A stretch of 64,000 nucleotides of DNA from Caldilineaceae bacterium (GTDB taxonomy: Bacteria > Chloroflexota > Anaerolineae > Caldilineales > Caldilineaceae). The first letter of the stretch is position 1; every line of letters starts with the position of its first letter. Below, piece after piece: positions 49,607 to 58,608 of this stretch. The stretch covers positions 212,421 to 276,420 of the forward strand of contig JAJEDI010000050.1 in the NCBI GenBank assembly GCA_022821585.1, written 5' to 3'. Both the position numbers and the translations under genes were made by a program. The notes under the pieces were generated by a model. That model searched no databases, had not been told where the DNA came from, and saw only the letters and a list, made by a program, of their open reading frames with translations.

Positions 49607-51628
49607 CTACATATGGTTCTCAGGATCTTCCCAGGAAAGCAGCTGCGGATTCAGGAAGTGCTCGTCTTCCAGGCCGTCGTTGACGGGCTGGCCTGAGATG
49701 TAGTTGTGCATCTGGTTCTTCATGATGATCAGGGCCGGTGACTGTCCAAGATAGCCGACGATCGGGATCTCCTCAGCCCAGATGTCCAGGATCTGGAAGA
49801 ACAGTTCGTCGCGTCTGGCTGGATCCGGATCTGCGCTGACCTGGTCCCAAAGCTCCCAGATTTTCCACAGGAAGTGGCCGTCAGGCGGCGGTTCGCCGTT
49901 GGCGTCGTTCTCGTCGACCTTCCAGCGGCCGAAGGCGCCAGCCCAGGGCCGGTCGAGCTCGGTGCCGATCCAGGGTGAGGGCGTGAGAATCGGCAGGAGG
50001 TCACGGTACCCGCCCCAGTAGACGGCGTCCTGGGTGTTGGCAGACCAGTGTTCGGTGTAAAGCGAGCGCTCCATGCCTTTGTAGGTGGCCTTGAGGCCGA
50101 TCTCGGCGTAGTACTTGATGATGGTGAGGACCGAGTCTTCCTCGGGCGTGCCCGGCTGGGAGGTACCCTCGATGATGAAGCTCAGGGTCTCGCCGCTGCC
50201 GTCCTTCCACAACCTGAATCCGTCCGAATCCCGCTCGGCATAGCCGGCGTCGTCGAGGAGCTGGTTGGCCCGGTCCGGGTCGTAACCGGCGTACGCCTCC
50301 GTCAGCTTGGCATAGTACTGGGGCGACTGATCCAGCGGACTGTACTGCCTCGGTGTCAGCAGGCCGTCCCACACCAGTTCGTTCAATGCATCGCGGTCGA
50401 CTGCCAGCGACATGGCGATGCGAACGTCGCGGTTCTGGAACAGTTCGCGCACGCGCGGGTCCTGTGCGCCCTGGTTGGGGGTCACGACTTCATGCCGGGT
50501 CGAGGTACCGATGATGACGCGATATTCGCCGGCCTCTTCATTCTCTTTGTAGAGTGTGAAGTTGCCAGTCTGGATGTGACGGGACTGGAAGTCGACCTCG
50601 CCGTTGATGACGCGCAGGTTGAACACGTCGTTGGTGTCGAAGAGGCGGTGTGTCACCTTGTCGATGTAGGGGAGCTGCTTGCCCTCCTCGTCCACCTGCC
50701 AGAAGTAGGGGTTGCGCTCCATGAGGAATAGCTCCGAGGAGAGCTCGTTCTTGGACAGCCAGGGGCCGATGTTGGGCCGGTCCGGATTAAGGTACCACCA
50801 ATTGCGGTCGACATAGTACTGGTCCCAGGAGTCGACGCCGGCATCATCGATTTGGGCTTCGAGGCCTTCCTTGTCATCGGTCAGTTCGATGTGGAACTGC
50901 TGCATGTAGTGGCCCGGCGAGAAACAGTGAGAGCGGGTCACGTCGAAGGCGAAGAGCGGCTTGGGATGTTCGAAGGTCATCATGACCGTGTTGTTGTCGG
51001 GGGCAGACACGACCATGGGAACGCGCGGGGTGCCGGTTCCCCAGCGAATCGAGACGGCGGGGGTCAGGTCCTCGTTGGAGAAGTGGTTGTCGTACCACCA
51101 CATGAAGCTCTCGCTGTCGAAGGGGGTGCCGTCCGACCATTTCAGCCCCTCGCGCAGGTTGAACGTCCACACGGTGGCGTCGTCGTTGGTCTCCCAGGAT
51201 TCGACCATGTTGGGGCGCAAGGTGAGGTCCATGTTGTACCATGTGAGGGACTCGTTCTGCATTTTTGTCGGGCCCCAGCGGTCGGAGACGCCTTTGAATC
51301 CGCGTCGGATGGTACCGCCATACTTGCCGACCTGCTCGACCGCTTCCAACACGGTTGGACTGGCAGGCAGCCGCTCGTCAACGGGGGGCAGGTCTCCTGC
51401 GGCGACCATTTCCGCCAGCATGGGTGCTTCGCTGTACATGCTGCTCGAGGCAGCTGGGGCGGCCTCCGCGGCGGGAGCCTCGTCTGCGGCCGGTTCGGCA
51501 GCCATTTCCTCTTGCGGCTCGCCGCCGGCGCCGCAGGCTACAGCCACCAAGCCGGCGGTGGCCACACCGGAGACGCGCATGAACTCGCGGCGATTGATCC
51601 CGTTTTCCTTTGTCCTCAGACTCCTCAT
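49607..51628 (-). CDS. ABC transporter substrate-binding lipoprotein, family 5 (SBP2)
   Basis: 673 aa with AAGGAGA before the ATG. N-terminal INRREFMRVSG (Tat-like) and lipobox VAVAC (Cys near 32), then an Ala/Glu-rich linker and the shared APMLAEMVAAGDLPPVDERLP motif. SBP_bac_5 signature FNLREGLKWSDGTPFDSESFMWWYDN and hinge RIAMSLAVDRDALNELV are present. It has no permeases of its own nearby; it may feed the SBP1 transporter with a different ligand or use permeases elsewhere. The FG-GAP propeller gene lies immediately upstream. Confidence 0.9.
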   Translation of the reverse strand: MRSLRTKENGINRREFMRVSGVATAGLVAVACGAGGEPQEEMAAEPAADEAPAAEAAPAASSSMYSEAPMLAEMVAAGDLPPVDERLPASPTVLEAVEQVGKYGGTIRRGFKGVSDRWGPTKMQNESLTWYNMDLTLRPNMVESWETNDDATVWTFNLREGLKWSDGTPFDSESFMWWYDNHFSNEDLTPAVSIRWGTGTPRVPMVVSAPDNNTVMMTFEHPKPLFAFDVTRSHCFSPGHYMQQFHIELTDDKEGLEAQIDDAGVDSWDQYYVDRNWWYLNPDRPNIGPWLSKNELSSELFLMERNPYFWQVDEEGKQLPYIDKVTHRLFDTNDVFNLRVINGEVDFQSRHIQTGNFTLYKENEEAGEYRVIIGTSTRHEVVTPNQGAQDPRVRELFQNRDVRIAMSLAVDRDALNELVWDGLLTPRQYSPLDQSPQYYAKLTEAYAGYDPDRANQLLDDAGYAERDSDGFRLWKDGSGETLSFIIEGTSQPGTPEEDSVLTIIKYYAEIGLKATYKGMERSLYTEHWSANTQDAVYWGGYRDLLPILTPSPWIGTELDRPWAGAFGRWKVDENDANGEPPPDGHFLWKIWELWDQVSADPDPARRDELFFQILDIWAEEIPIVGYLGQSPALIIMKNQMHNYISGQPVNDGLEDEHFLNPQLLSWEDPENHM

Positions 51629-51724
51629 AGGTTGTCTCCTTTGTTGTGAGTCCCTGCAATGTTAGCCATCGCTGACAGTCGGATACGTTGGATACGAAAT
51701 ACGCAGTTCTTCTACAAAGTTCCG

Positions 51725-52960
51725 CTAATCCTGCACCCAATGCCACAGGCGCGTGCGGTTGTAGCCAAGTAGTTCCAGTTTGCCGTCACCGTTGGTGTCG
51801 GCAATCGTGAAGACGGCACGCACGCCGGTGTCGCCATCGTCGAAGCGGTCTTCGGCGTATGTGTGGAGGGGCATGTCCAGTTCCTGTACGATGTTTGCAT
51901 GCCCGTCGATGAGCATGGGTTTTTTGCCCTGGCACTCGGCAAAGATCACATCGGCCTCGGCGCCAGCCAACCGGATGGTGCGGCCATAGCCGGCTTTTTC
52001 CATGCGCCAGATCTCGTTGCCATTGCAATCTACGAGATAGCCGCGGAAGCCGATGTGGGCATCTTCGCCGTGCAGGCGGCGCTCCGTGACAAAGAGTTGC
52101 TGCCCTTCCATCTCCGGAAGGAATTTACCCACGGCGCAGGTCTGGATGTGCGTGCCTTCGAAGATCCAGCGGTCTTCGCCGGTGGCGGCATCGAGGACGA
52201 CCAGGTCTTTGCCGGCGACCATGAGCAGCTCGGGCCTGCCGTCTTCGTCGACGTCGTGAACGTGAAGGTGGTCGACGTGGGGCGCGCGGGTCATCTCCTC
52301 AAGGTGGGGCTCCAGATCGGGGCGCCACCAGATTTTGAGGCCGTCGGCGCGCACGCAGCAGTAGCCGATGAAGGCCTCCTCCTTGCCGTCGCCGTCAATG
52401 TCGTAGAAGTCATGTTCATGGCCGGCGCCGCCGTAGAAGTGGCAGTTCCACAGGCAGTTCAGTTGGTCATCGTAGATGTAGATGGGGTTGACGAAGGTGG
52501 AGACGAGAATGTCGCGCCTGGCGCCGAGGCCGCGGATGTCACAGAGCTGGAGGACGCAGTTGGGACCGGTTTCGACCTCTTTGCGGTAGTAGCCGCGGTC
52601 GCCCTCGAGGATTCTGAGGTAGCTGCGGCCGTCGCGTTCGGTTACATAGACGATCTCTTGTTTGCCGTCGCCGTCGATGTCGCTGACGGCGGCGGCGACT
52701 TCGTGCATGGCCCAGTGGCCGGTACCGAGGGGGGCGCCCTCCTGCCACATGACGTCGCCGTCGAGCTTCATTGCGGTGACGCAGTGGACCTGCTTTTCGT
52801 GGCGGTAGCCGCCGGCGGACATGCGAGGGATGTGGCAGTCGCGGGCCTGGAAGAAGACCGCTTCCAACTCGCCGTCGCCGTCCAGGTCTCCCAAACGCAT
52901 TCCGGTGTCACCGAAACCGGTTGTGTCGACTTCATTGGCAAGGCGGAATGGACCAGTCAT
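51725..52960 (-). CDS. FG-GAP/VCBS-type beta-propeller protein
   Basis: 411 aa from the ATG at 52960 with AGAGG upstream; the track GTG adds 13 residues. No signal peptide. At least five Ca-binding DxDGDG loops in propeller blades: LGDLDGDGELEAVF, VSDIDGDGKQEIVY, FYDIDGDGKEEAFI, DVDEDGRPELLM and ADTNGDGKLELLG, with intervening strands (TAMKLDGDVMWQEGAPLG, LVVLDAATGEDRWIFEG). The repeats resemble rhamnogalacturonan lyase (PL11) and integrin-like FG-GAP propellers. PL11 enzymes are longer and secreted, so this is at most a relative. Located upstream of SBP2; may act on, or sense, a carbohydrate. Confidence 0.65.
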   Translation of the reverse strand: MTGPFRLANEVDTTGFGDTGMRLGDLDGDGELEAVFFQARDCHIPRMSAGGYRHEKQVHCVTAMKLDGDVMWQEGAPLGTGHWAMHEVAAAVSDIDGDGKQEIVYVTERDGRSYLRILEGDRGYYRKEVETGPNCVLQLCDIRGLGARRDILVSTFVNPIYIYDDQLNCLWNCHFYGGAGHEHDFYDIDGDGKEEAFIGYCCVRADGLKIWWRPDLEPHLEEMTRAPHVDHLHVHDVDEDGRPELLMVAGKDLVVLDAATGEDRWIFEGTHIQTCAVGKFLPEMEGQQLFVTERRLHGEDAHIGFRGYLVDCNGNEIWRMEKAGYGRTIRLAGAEADVIFAECQGKKPMLIDGHANIVQELDMPLHTYAEDRFDDGDTGVRAVFTIADTNGDGKLELLGYNRTRLWHWVQD

Positions 52961-53330
52961 AGATGCCTCTGTTGTGTTGCCTGCGGGATTCGCCACCACT
53001 GCGTTTGCAAATTGACACTCTCAGACGCAGCCGGGGATGCTGTCGTCTGGCATAGTCACGGCAGTCAGTGGCCATGGTTGCTGCGTAGCCTGCGTCATTC
53101 TAATGGGAAAGAACCTTCTCGTCAATGTTGGAAAAAACAGGGCGTCCGCGCTCAGATTTGGGGGAATAAGCACCCGACGGGCGAACAGATTATATAGAGC
53201 GGACTGCGTGATATACGACTGTGCAAGAGCACTGGCAGGGTAGATCGAAGTGTCCTCTCGTTATCATAGTTCTCAGGATAGCGCGGGTAGGCAGGCACAA
53301 GTTCACCTGCACGAGTGCCGGCAAAGTACA
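52961..53330. other. Intergenic DNA upstream of the FG-GAP gene (370 bp)
   Basis: Nothing recognised. No consensus promoter, RNA gene or repeat before the minisatellite begins at 53331. The plus-strand ORF starting at 53250 is an artefact of the stop-free minisatellite. Confidence 0.5.
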
Positions 53331-53790
53331 GACGAGTGTTCACGAGAGTCTATGAGCGTTTACGAGTGTTTACGAGCGTCCACGAGAGTCTATGAGCGTT
53401 TGCGAGCGTCTATGAGCGTTTGCGAGTGTTTGCGAGCGTCCACGAGAGTCTACGAGCGTCCACGAGAGTCTACGAGCGTCCACGAGAGTCTACGAGCGTC
53501 CACGAGAGTCTGTGAGCGTTTGCGAGTGTTTGCGAGCGTCCACGAGAGTCTGCGAGTGTTTGCGAGCGTCCACGAGAGTCTGCGAGTGTTTGCGAGCGTC
53601 CACGAGAGTCTACGAGCGTCCACGAGAGTCTACGAGCGTCCACGAGAGTCTGTGAGCGTTTGCGAGCGTCCAGGAGAGTCTATGAGCGTTTGTGAGTGTT
53701 TACGAGCGTTCACGAGAGTCTATGAGCGTTTGCGAGTGTTTGCGGGCGTTCACGAGAGTCTATGAGCGTTTGCGAGTGTTTGCGGGCCTC
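53331..53790 (+). repeat. 46-unit minisatellite with strict 10-bp period
   Basis: Every unit from 53331 to 53790 is exactly 10 bases with no indel; consensus YRYGAGMGTY with the GAG core and GT at positions 8-9 nearly invariant. Common variants are CACGAGAGTC, TATGAGCGTT, TGCGAGTGTT, TGCGAGCGTC and TACGAGCGTC, arranged in 20-, 30- and 40-bp higher-order blocks. All plus-strand frames are free of stops, which creates the spurious 171-aa ORF. Confidence 0.95.
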
Positions 53791-53817
53791 CCAGGACGTT
53801 GACATTCCAGAGCGCGT

Positions 53818-54043
53818 TTACGGCCAGTCGCTCAGGGCCTCCCATACATCTTCTCCGGTTACAGGTGTAGCATCAAGGGCGACGTGAAAGGTGGGAAGTC
53901 CACTTCGACTTCCAGGTTCTTCATTTTTCGAATCCTTGGCGAGCCTAGTCGGAAATCGTACTGTCGAGGCTGCAACGGTTACGTTGCACCAAAGTTCGCG
54001 CGATCGCAAGCACGTCGTCGTCTATGGTCAATGTTATTCGCAT
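53818..54043 (-). pseudogene. Broken VapB/CopG-type antitoxin gene
   Basis: The ATG at 54043 has GAGAGGA eight bases upstream and opens MRITLTIDDDVLAIARTLVQ, then SLDSTISD, the typical N-terminus of a family of small antitoxins. The next codon is TAG (53947-53945) where the family has Leu; reading through gives ARQGFEK, again family-like, then TGA. The family C-terminus (GLPTFHVALDATPVTGEDVWEALSDW) continues in another frame to a stop at 53818. So one nonsense codon and one frameshift have inactivated it. No PIN-domain toxin follows; that position is occupied by the minisatellite. Confidence 0.65.
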
Positions 54044-54343
54044 ATTGGCATCCTCTCATTGTGACTTGGGGTGCCAAGTTAATTGCCTACATCAGCAAAC
54101 GTATTCGGAGTTGAAGGCCAGACAAGCCCTCGAAACGCGCCACTGCCTAGTTCAGGCTGCCCAGGGACACTCTGCCACCATCTGAAGCAATTGTACGGTT
54201 TTTCTGTCGCGTTATGTCGTACTATTTCGCGCCGAATCGAATTTCTCTGGGTCGATGGTACTGATTTTGGAAAGGTTTGCTTGCCGCCAGAGACAGGTAA
54301 CAGGCGCTTGCTTATCTGGTTTGGCGCTATTATAGCACAGAAA

Positions 54344-54374
54344 GGGCGCCCACAAGGGGCGCCCTTACATGGGG
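54344..54374 (+). repeat. Palindromic intergenic repeat, single copy
   Basis: GGGCGCCCACAAGGGGCGCCC with TTACATGGGG tail; same family as 16357, 32711 and 63857. It precedes the dispersed element copy 2 by 12 bases, as another copy precedes element copy 3. Confidence 0.75.
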
Positions 54375-54385
54375 AGCACTCCAGT

Positions 54386-54786
54386 CTTGGGATGGGAACA
54401 GTCTGGCGGGGAATTCGTGCCAGCGGTGGCTGGAATCGATTATAGGCTTTTGGAGAAACGCAGGGCAGGCACGAGGGCGAGGAGAGAATGCCGCCGTGTT
54501 GTCTGCGGGGGACTGGCGGGACGTGGTCTGGCTTGACACTTTCGATTAGGCACCCGTCACCAATATCGACACAAGGTCGATGAGGCATGTTGTTGGCCGG
54601 GGGCGTTGCGGGGGCGGGGCCCCCGCACAAGGGAGGGGCGAATATGCCCGACCGCATAACTGCAGTGGTCAGTGGTCAGTGGTCAGTGACGGCGTTTTGG
54701 CTGCCTCAGATTTGATCGCGGAGTGGCCATGGTTTGGTCTCTGGCGGAGAATTGCGAGAATTCACCCCCATTTTGGGATGCACGCC
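54386..54786 (+). repeat. Dispersed ~0.4-kb intergenic element, copy 2
   Basis: Co-linear with 13188-13600: TTGGGATGGGAAC start, GGCACCCGTCACCAATATCGACAC, GAGGCATGTTGTTGG, GGGGGCGTTGCGGGGGCGGGG, ATGCCCGACCGC, a tandem GTGGTCA tract (four near-copies), TTGATCGCGGAGTGG and CCCCCATTTTGGGATGCAC. The central ~130 bases are the best conserved part. Confidence 0.75.
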
Positions 54787-54857
54787 ATACATGATCGAGG
54801 CATTGTCCCGAGGATTTGGCGCGATTGGATGCGGATGCGGTGCTGCCAGCCAAATGC

Positions 54858-56024
54858 TTAAGGGCTGGCCAGGTCGCCCAACTCGAAGAGATACATCTGG
54901 CGGCCGTTGCCGCCGTGGGCCGAGTCGATGACTATTTTGGCGCCGCCGGGGCTGGATCGGGGGTGGAGGTCGCAGCGCAGGGTGTCGGTGTAGGGCGGTG
55001 GCGAGTGGAACCGGCCGAGGTCGACGCGGCGGTCGGTTGGAACGTGATAGAGGTAGAGGTCCTGAAGACGTTTTTCTCCCTGGGGGTAGGTGTCGTTGAG
55101 GATCCAGTTGTTGTCGGAGAGATATGTGCAGTGGCCGTTGAGCGGCATTTTGGTCTTGCCCACAGTCTGATCGGGGCCACGCGCGCTGTCTTCAGCGTTG
55201 GGGAAGATGTAGTAGGCGCCGCCGTGTGAGGGGCGGTGGGACCAGGCCAGGATATGGCTGTCGTCGCGCCAGATGAGGTGGGAAGTGTGGCCGGAGTGGT
55301 CGACGACAGTCAGGTCGGAGCCGTCTTCTTTGGCGGTCAGCATGCGCGTGTGGAAACGTCCGGTGCCGAAACGCCAGCGGTGGAGGAAGAGGAAGTGGGT
55401 GCCGCCGGGGTTGAAGATGAGGACATTAAAATAGTGTTTTGCTGATTGGATGTCTCCGTGGGGATAGGGAATCGACGCAACTTCAGCCAGGCTTACGATC
55501 AGATTGCATTCGCCAGTGCGAAGGTCGACTTTGTGGATGCCGGTTTCCGCGGGCGCCATCACATCGTGCCATGGATCGGGGATGCCCATGTAACCATAGC
55601 CGGGGCGCATGTCTTCGAGGCGGTGGAAGTCGATGGAGAGGGCGGTACGGCCGTCGGGGCTGAGGGTGAAGATAGGGTGGGGGAGGGTGCGCGTGCGGCC
55701 GGTGTCGACGTTGAGGATGTGGCTGACGAACCGGCCGTCCATCCTGTCATTCCAGATGATCTCGTGGGCAGATTGGGGCAGCCACTGGAGCATGCAGCCT
55801 GCCTGCCAGCCCCAGGCGCGGCTTTCTCCGAGAGAGATCCAACGGTCGCTGTCAGCCAGATCGACCATGCCGATTCTGATAACGTCCTCCGGCGTCGGCG
55901 GGCGATGTTCGAAGTCCACCTGCATGCCCAGGGCGTAGCGGGCGGATGGATCGAACTGGAGTTTATCGTAGTAGCCGAACCAGTGGTGCTTCGGCCCCGA
56001 GGTGATGGCGCGGGATGGTATCAT
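54858..56024 (-). CDS. Beta-propeller protein, PL22-like family, subgroup A (paralog A2)
   Basis: 388 aa, no signal peptide. Same blade order as paralog A1 at 41195 and close to it in sequence: SGPKHHWFGYYDKLQFDPSARYALG, FEHRPPTPEDVIRIGMVDL, GHTSHLIWRDDSHILAWS, GHCTYLSDNNWILND, RCDLHPRSSPGGAKIVIDS and GGNGRQMYLFE. All His-bearing motifs of the family are kept. It is the last gene of the SBP3-propeller run. As a subgroup A member located away from A1 it suggests two substrate-specific transport/processing units with a shared enzyme type. Confidence 0.65.
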   Translation of the reverse strand: MIPSRAITSGPKHHWFGYYDKLQFDPSARYALGMQVDFEHRPPTPEDVIRIGMVDLADSDRWISLGESRAWGWQAGCMLQWLPQSAHEIIWNDRMDGRFVSHILNVDTGRTRTLPHPIFTLSPDGRTALSIDFHRLEDMRPGYGYMGIPDPWHDVMAPAETGIHKVDLRTGECNLIVSLAEVASIPYPHGDIQSAKHYFNVLIFNPGGTHFLFLHRWRFGTGRFHTRMLTAKEDGSDLTVVDHSGHTSHLIWRDDSHILAWSHRPSHGGAYYIFPNAEDSARGPDQTVGKTKMPLNGHCTYLSDNNWILNDTYPQGEKRLQDLYLYHVPTDRRVDLGRFHSPPPYTDTLRCDLHPRSSPGGAKIVIDSAHGGNGRQMYLFELGDLASP

Positions 56025-56115
56025 TGGTTTCTTTTCAGGGTTTGGTTGAGACCTAACTGTATATTGGGTCGAGTTCCGGCAGATTGCGCTGCAGAGGTAG
56101 CTCCAACGGCAGCTC

Positions 56116-57279
56116 CTAAGGGTCGACTACGTCAGAGACGTCCATGACGTAGACCTGTCTGCTGCCTTCGTGGATCGAGTCGAAGCTGACCATGCGCTCG
56201 TCGCGGCTCCAGCGGGGATGCAGATCGCAGCGGATTTCGCCGCGGAAAGGGAGCGGGGCATGGTAGCTTCCAAGGTGCACCAAGCGCTCCTCGGTCATGT
56301 GCCAGAGGAGGAGAGGCTGGTTGCTGTCTTCGTCGGGGTACTCATCGGTCAGCAGCCAGGTCCCGTCGTGCGTAAAGCTGCAGTGACCGTTTCTGGTGAG
56401 GATATCGGGCCTCACCGCCTCGTATTCACAGGTGGTGTCGTTCATCAGGTAGTAGCCCGGCCCCTCCTTCATGGTGACCCAGCCGAAAATCAGCTCCTCG
56501 GTCAGCCAGTCACAGTGCGACGCGCCGAGGTCGGTCATGGCGCGCAGCTCTCCACCCTCCATGTTGGCGGACAGCATTGTGGTCTGGCCGATTTCCTTGT
56601 TTTCATCGAAGACGCGGACAACGAAGGAGACGCGGGTGTCGTTGCGGTTGATGAAGGGGTGGTTGAACCAGATCTTGCCTGCCTGCAGCTCCTCGTTGTG
56701 GCTGAGGAAATCGCGAACCTCGGCGTAGGAGACCAGAACGCGGGATTCGCCCGTCTCCGTGTCCATGATGTAGAGGCCGTCCTCGGTGGGATGGTTCTGG
56801 TCGGCGTAGGGATCGGGCAGTCCGGCGTAGCCGACTACTGGGCGCATCGCCTTGAGGCGGGCGTAGTTCAGGCCAAGCGCTTTGCGCCCGTCGCGGGTTA
56901 AGGCGGCGATGGGGTGGGGCAGGATCCGTTTCCGGCCTGTGTGGATGTCCTGCACAACGGCGACGAAACGGTCGTCAGCGCGGGCGTTGTAGGTGATCAG
57001 CCGATCGGGCGCGGTGGCGAGCCAGTGCAGCATGCTGCCTTGCTGCAGATTCCAGGCCTGGGTTTCGGCGACGCCTTCGAACTTACCTGTTTCCATGTCT
57101 ACCAGGCCCACCACCGCCGTATCTCCATCAGCCGGCGGGCGGTCGTGGAAGTCGGACTGCAGGCAGAGATGGAGGCGGCCGGTCGCGTCCCAGGGATAGA
57201 TGGCATAGTAGCCGAAGAAGTGGTGCTTGGGTCCTTGCGTGATCGCTCTTGCGGCCAAGCTGCCTCTTGTATTGCTCAT
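56116..57279 (-). CDS. Beta-propeller protein, PL22-like family, subgroup B (paralog B1)
   Basis: 387 aa from the ATG at 57279, which has TAGGAGG six bases upstream; the track start is 24 residues longer. Subgroup B opening ARAITQGPKHHFFGYYAIYPWD, then FHDRPPADGDTAVVGLVDM, TQAWNLQQGSMLHW, WFNHPFINRNDTRVSFVV, GASHCDWLTEELIFGW, NGHCSFTHDGTWLLTDEYPD and RCDLHPRWSRDERMVSFDS. The WFNHPFIN and GHCSFTHDG motifs carry the conserved His residues. Very similar to B2 and B3, so tandem duplication is recent relative to the A/B split. Confidence 0.65.
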   Translation of the reverse strand: MSNTRGSLAARAITQGPKHHFFGYYAIYPWDATGRLHLCLQSDFHDRPPADGDTAVVGLVDMETGKFEGVAETQAWNLQQGSMLHWLATAPDRLITYNARADDRFVAVVQDIHTGRKRILPHPIAALTRDGRKALGLNYARLKAMRPVVGYAGLPDPYADQNHPTEDGLYIMDTETGESRVLVSYAEVRDFLSHNEELQAGKIWFNHPFINRNDTRVSFVVRVFDENKEIGQTTMLSANMEGGELRAMTDLGASHCDWLTEELIFGWVTMKEGPGYYLMNDTTCEYEAVRPDILTRNGHCSFTHDGTWLLTDEYPDEDSNQPLLLWHMTEERLVHLGSYHAPLPFRGEIRCDLHPRWSRDERMVSFDSIHEGSRQVYVMDVSDVVDP

Positions 57280-57363
57280 GTTCCCTCCTACAAGGTTAGG
57301 CCGTGTTGAAAAGCCCAGGTTTCTGCCTTCCACATCATGAGCACTTTGCAATGCGGGTGCGGC

Positions 57364-58524
57364 TCAACGTCCCAAGACCTCTGCCACGTCAACAACGTAG
57401 ATCTGGCGACTGCCCTCGTGGATCGAGTCGAAGCTGACGAGCCGCTCGTCGCGGCTCAAGCGGGGGTGGAGGTCGCAGCGGGTCTGGTCGCGGAAGAACG
57501 GGGGAGAGAGGAAGCGCCCCAGTACGACCAGGCGCTCTTCGGCCATGTTCCACAGGAACAGGGCGCGGAGGTTGTTCTCGTCCGGGTATTCGTCGTTCAG
57601 CAACCAGGAGCCGTCGCGGGTAAAGCTGCAGTGGCCGTCGCGGGAGAGAATGTCGGGGCGGACGGACTCGTATTCACCGGTGGCGTCGTTGACAAGGTAA
57701 AAGTTTACCCCCTCCTTCATCGTGAACCAGCCGAAGATGACGTCTTTGGTGCGCCAGTCGCAGTGCGAGGTGCCGAGGTCGTTCATTATGCGAATGTCTC
57801 CGGCTTCCAGGTTCATCGACAGGCATACGGTTCTCCTGGCCCCTACGTCATCCCAGTAGACTACGACGAAGGCGACGCGGGAGTCGTCGCGATTGATGAA
57901 GGGGTGGTTGAACCAGAGCTTGTATTTCTGAATCTCCGGATAGTTGCAGAGGTACTCGCGGGCGTCTTCGTATGAGAAGAGCAGTTTGCCCTCGCCCGAG
58001 TCGGTATCCATGATGTAGAGGCCGTCGTCAGTGGGATGTTTCTGATCTGCATTGGGGTCGGTTAGCCCGGGGTAGCCCACGACGGGCCGCATATCCCAGA
58101 GTCGTGCGTAGTTCAACCCTAACGCCTTGCGTCCGTCGCGCGTGATGGCTGCAATTGGGTAAGGCAGTTGTCGCTTATGCCCTGTGTGGATGTCCTGGAT
58201 GACGCTGACGAAGCGGTCGTCATCGCGGGCGTTGTATGTGATCAGGCGGTCGGGCGCGGTGGGTAGCCAGTGCATCATGCTTCCCTGCTGCAGATTCCAG
58301 GCCTGTGTTTCGGCCACGCCTTCGAATTTGCTCGTCTCCATATCCACCAGTCCGATGACTGCGGTGTCACCGTCGGCGGGTGGACGATCATGGAAGTCCG
58401 ACTGCAGGCTGAGGTGGTAGCGACCGGTGGAATCCCAGGGGTAGATGGCATAGTAGCCGAAGAAATGGTGCTTCGGTCCTTGTGTAATCGCTCTGGCGAC
58501 CAAACTGCCTTCTGTACTGCTCAT
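57364..58524 (-). CDS. Beta-propeller protein, PL22-like family, subgroup B (paralog B2)
   Basis: 386 aa with GGGAGGGA before the ATG. Same blades and His motifs as B1 and B3 (KLWFNHPFINRDDSRVAFVV, GTSHCDWRTKDVIFGW, DGHCSFTRDGSWLLND, RCDLHPRLSRDERLVSFDS). Differences cluster in the loops between blades 3 and 5, which would be expected to set substrate specificity if these are enzymes. Middle gene of three tandem copies, gaps of 84 bases on both sides. Confidence 0.65.
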   Translation of the reverse strand: MSSTEGSLVARAITQGPKHHFFGYYAIYPWDSTGRYHLSLQSDFHDRPPADGDTAVIGLVDMETSKFEGVAETQAWNLQQGSMMHWLPTAPDRLITYNARDDDRFVSVIQDIHTGHKRQLPYPIAAITRDGRKALGLNYARLWDMRPVVGYPGLTDPNADQKHPTDDGLYIMDTDSGEGKLLFSYEDAREYLCNYPEIQKYKLWFNHPFINRDDSRVAFVVVYWDDVGARRTVCLSMNLEAGDIRIMNDLGTSHCDWRTKDVIFGWFTMKEGVNFYLVNDATGEYESVRPDILSRDGHCSFTRDGSWLLNDEYPDENNLRALFLWNMAEERLVVLGRFLSPPFFRDQTRCDLHPRLSRDERLVSFDSIHEGSRQIYVVDVAEVLGR

Positions 58525-58608
58525 GATCCCTCCCAGATAGTTGGACGGTGTTGAACGGCCCTGGATTCCGCTCCGTCAGTCTTAAGTTCCAGGCAAAGCG
58601 ACGGCGCC

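Larger units (their letters stand above)
54044..54857. other. Intergenic region (814 bp) with palindrome and dispersed element
   Basis: 54044-54340: no recognised feature. 54344-54374: palindromic repeat. 54386-54786: dispersed element copy 2. The remainder leads into the end of the propeller gene A2. No convincing gene. Confidence 0.55.

Noticed and set aside
51863-53197. 444-aa plus-strand ORF
   Set aside because: Antisense shadow of the FG-GAP propeller; its valine/aspartate/alanine-rich composition mirrors the DGDG repeats.
53250-53765. 171-aa ORF with Ser/Arg/Val/Glu repeats
   Set aside because: Produced by the stop-free 10-bp minisatellite; the period is not a multiple of three and no start site supports translation.
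53331-53790. CRISPR array
   Set aside because: Units are 10 bp and contiguous with no spacers; no cas genes in the window.
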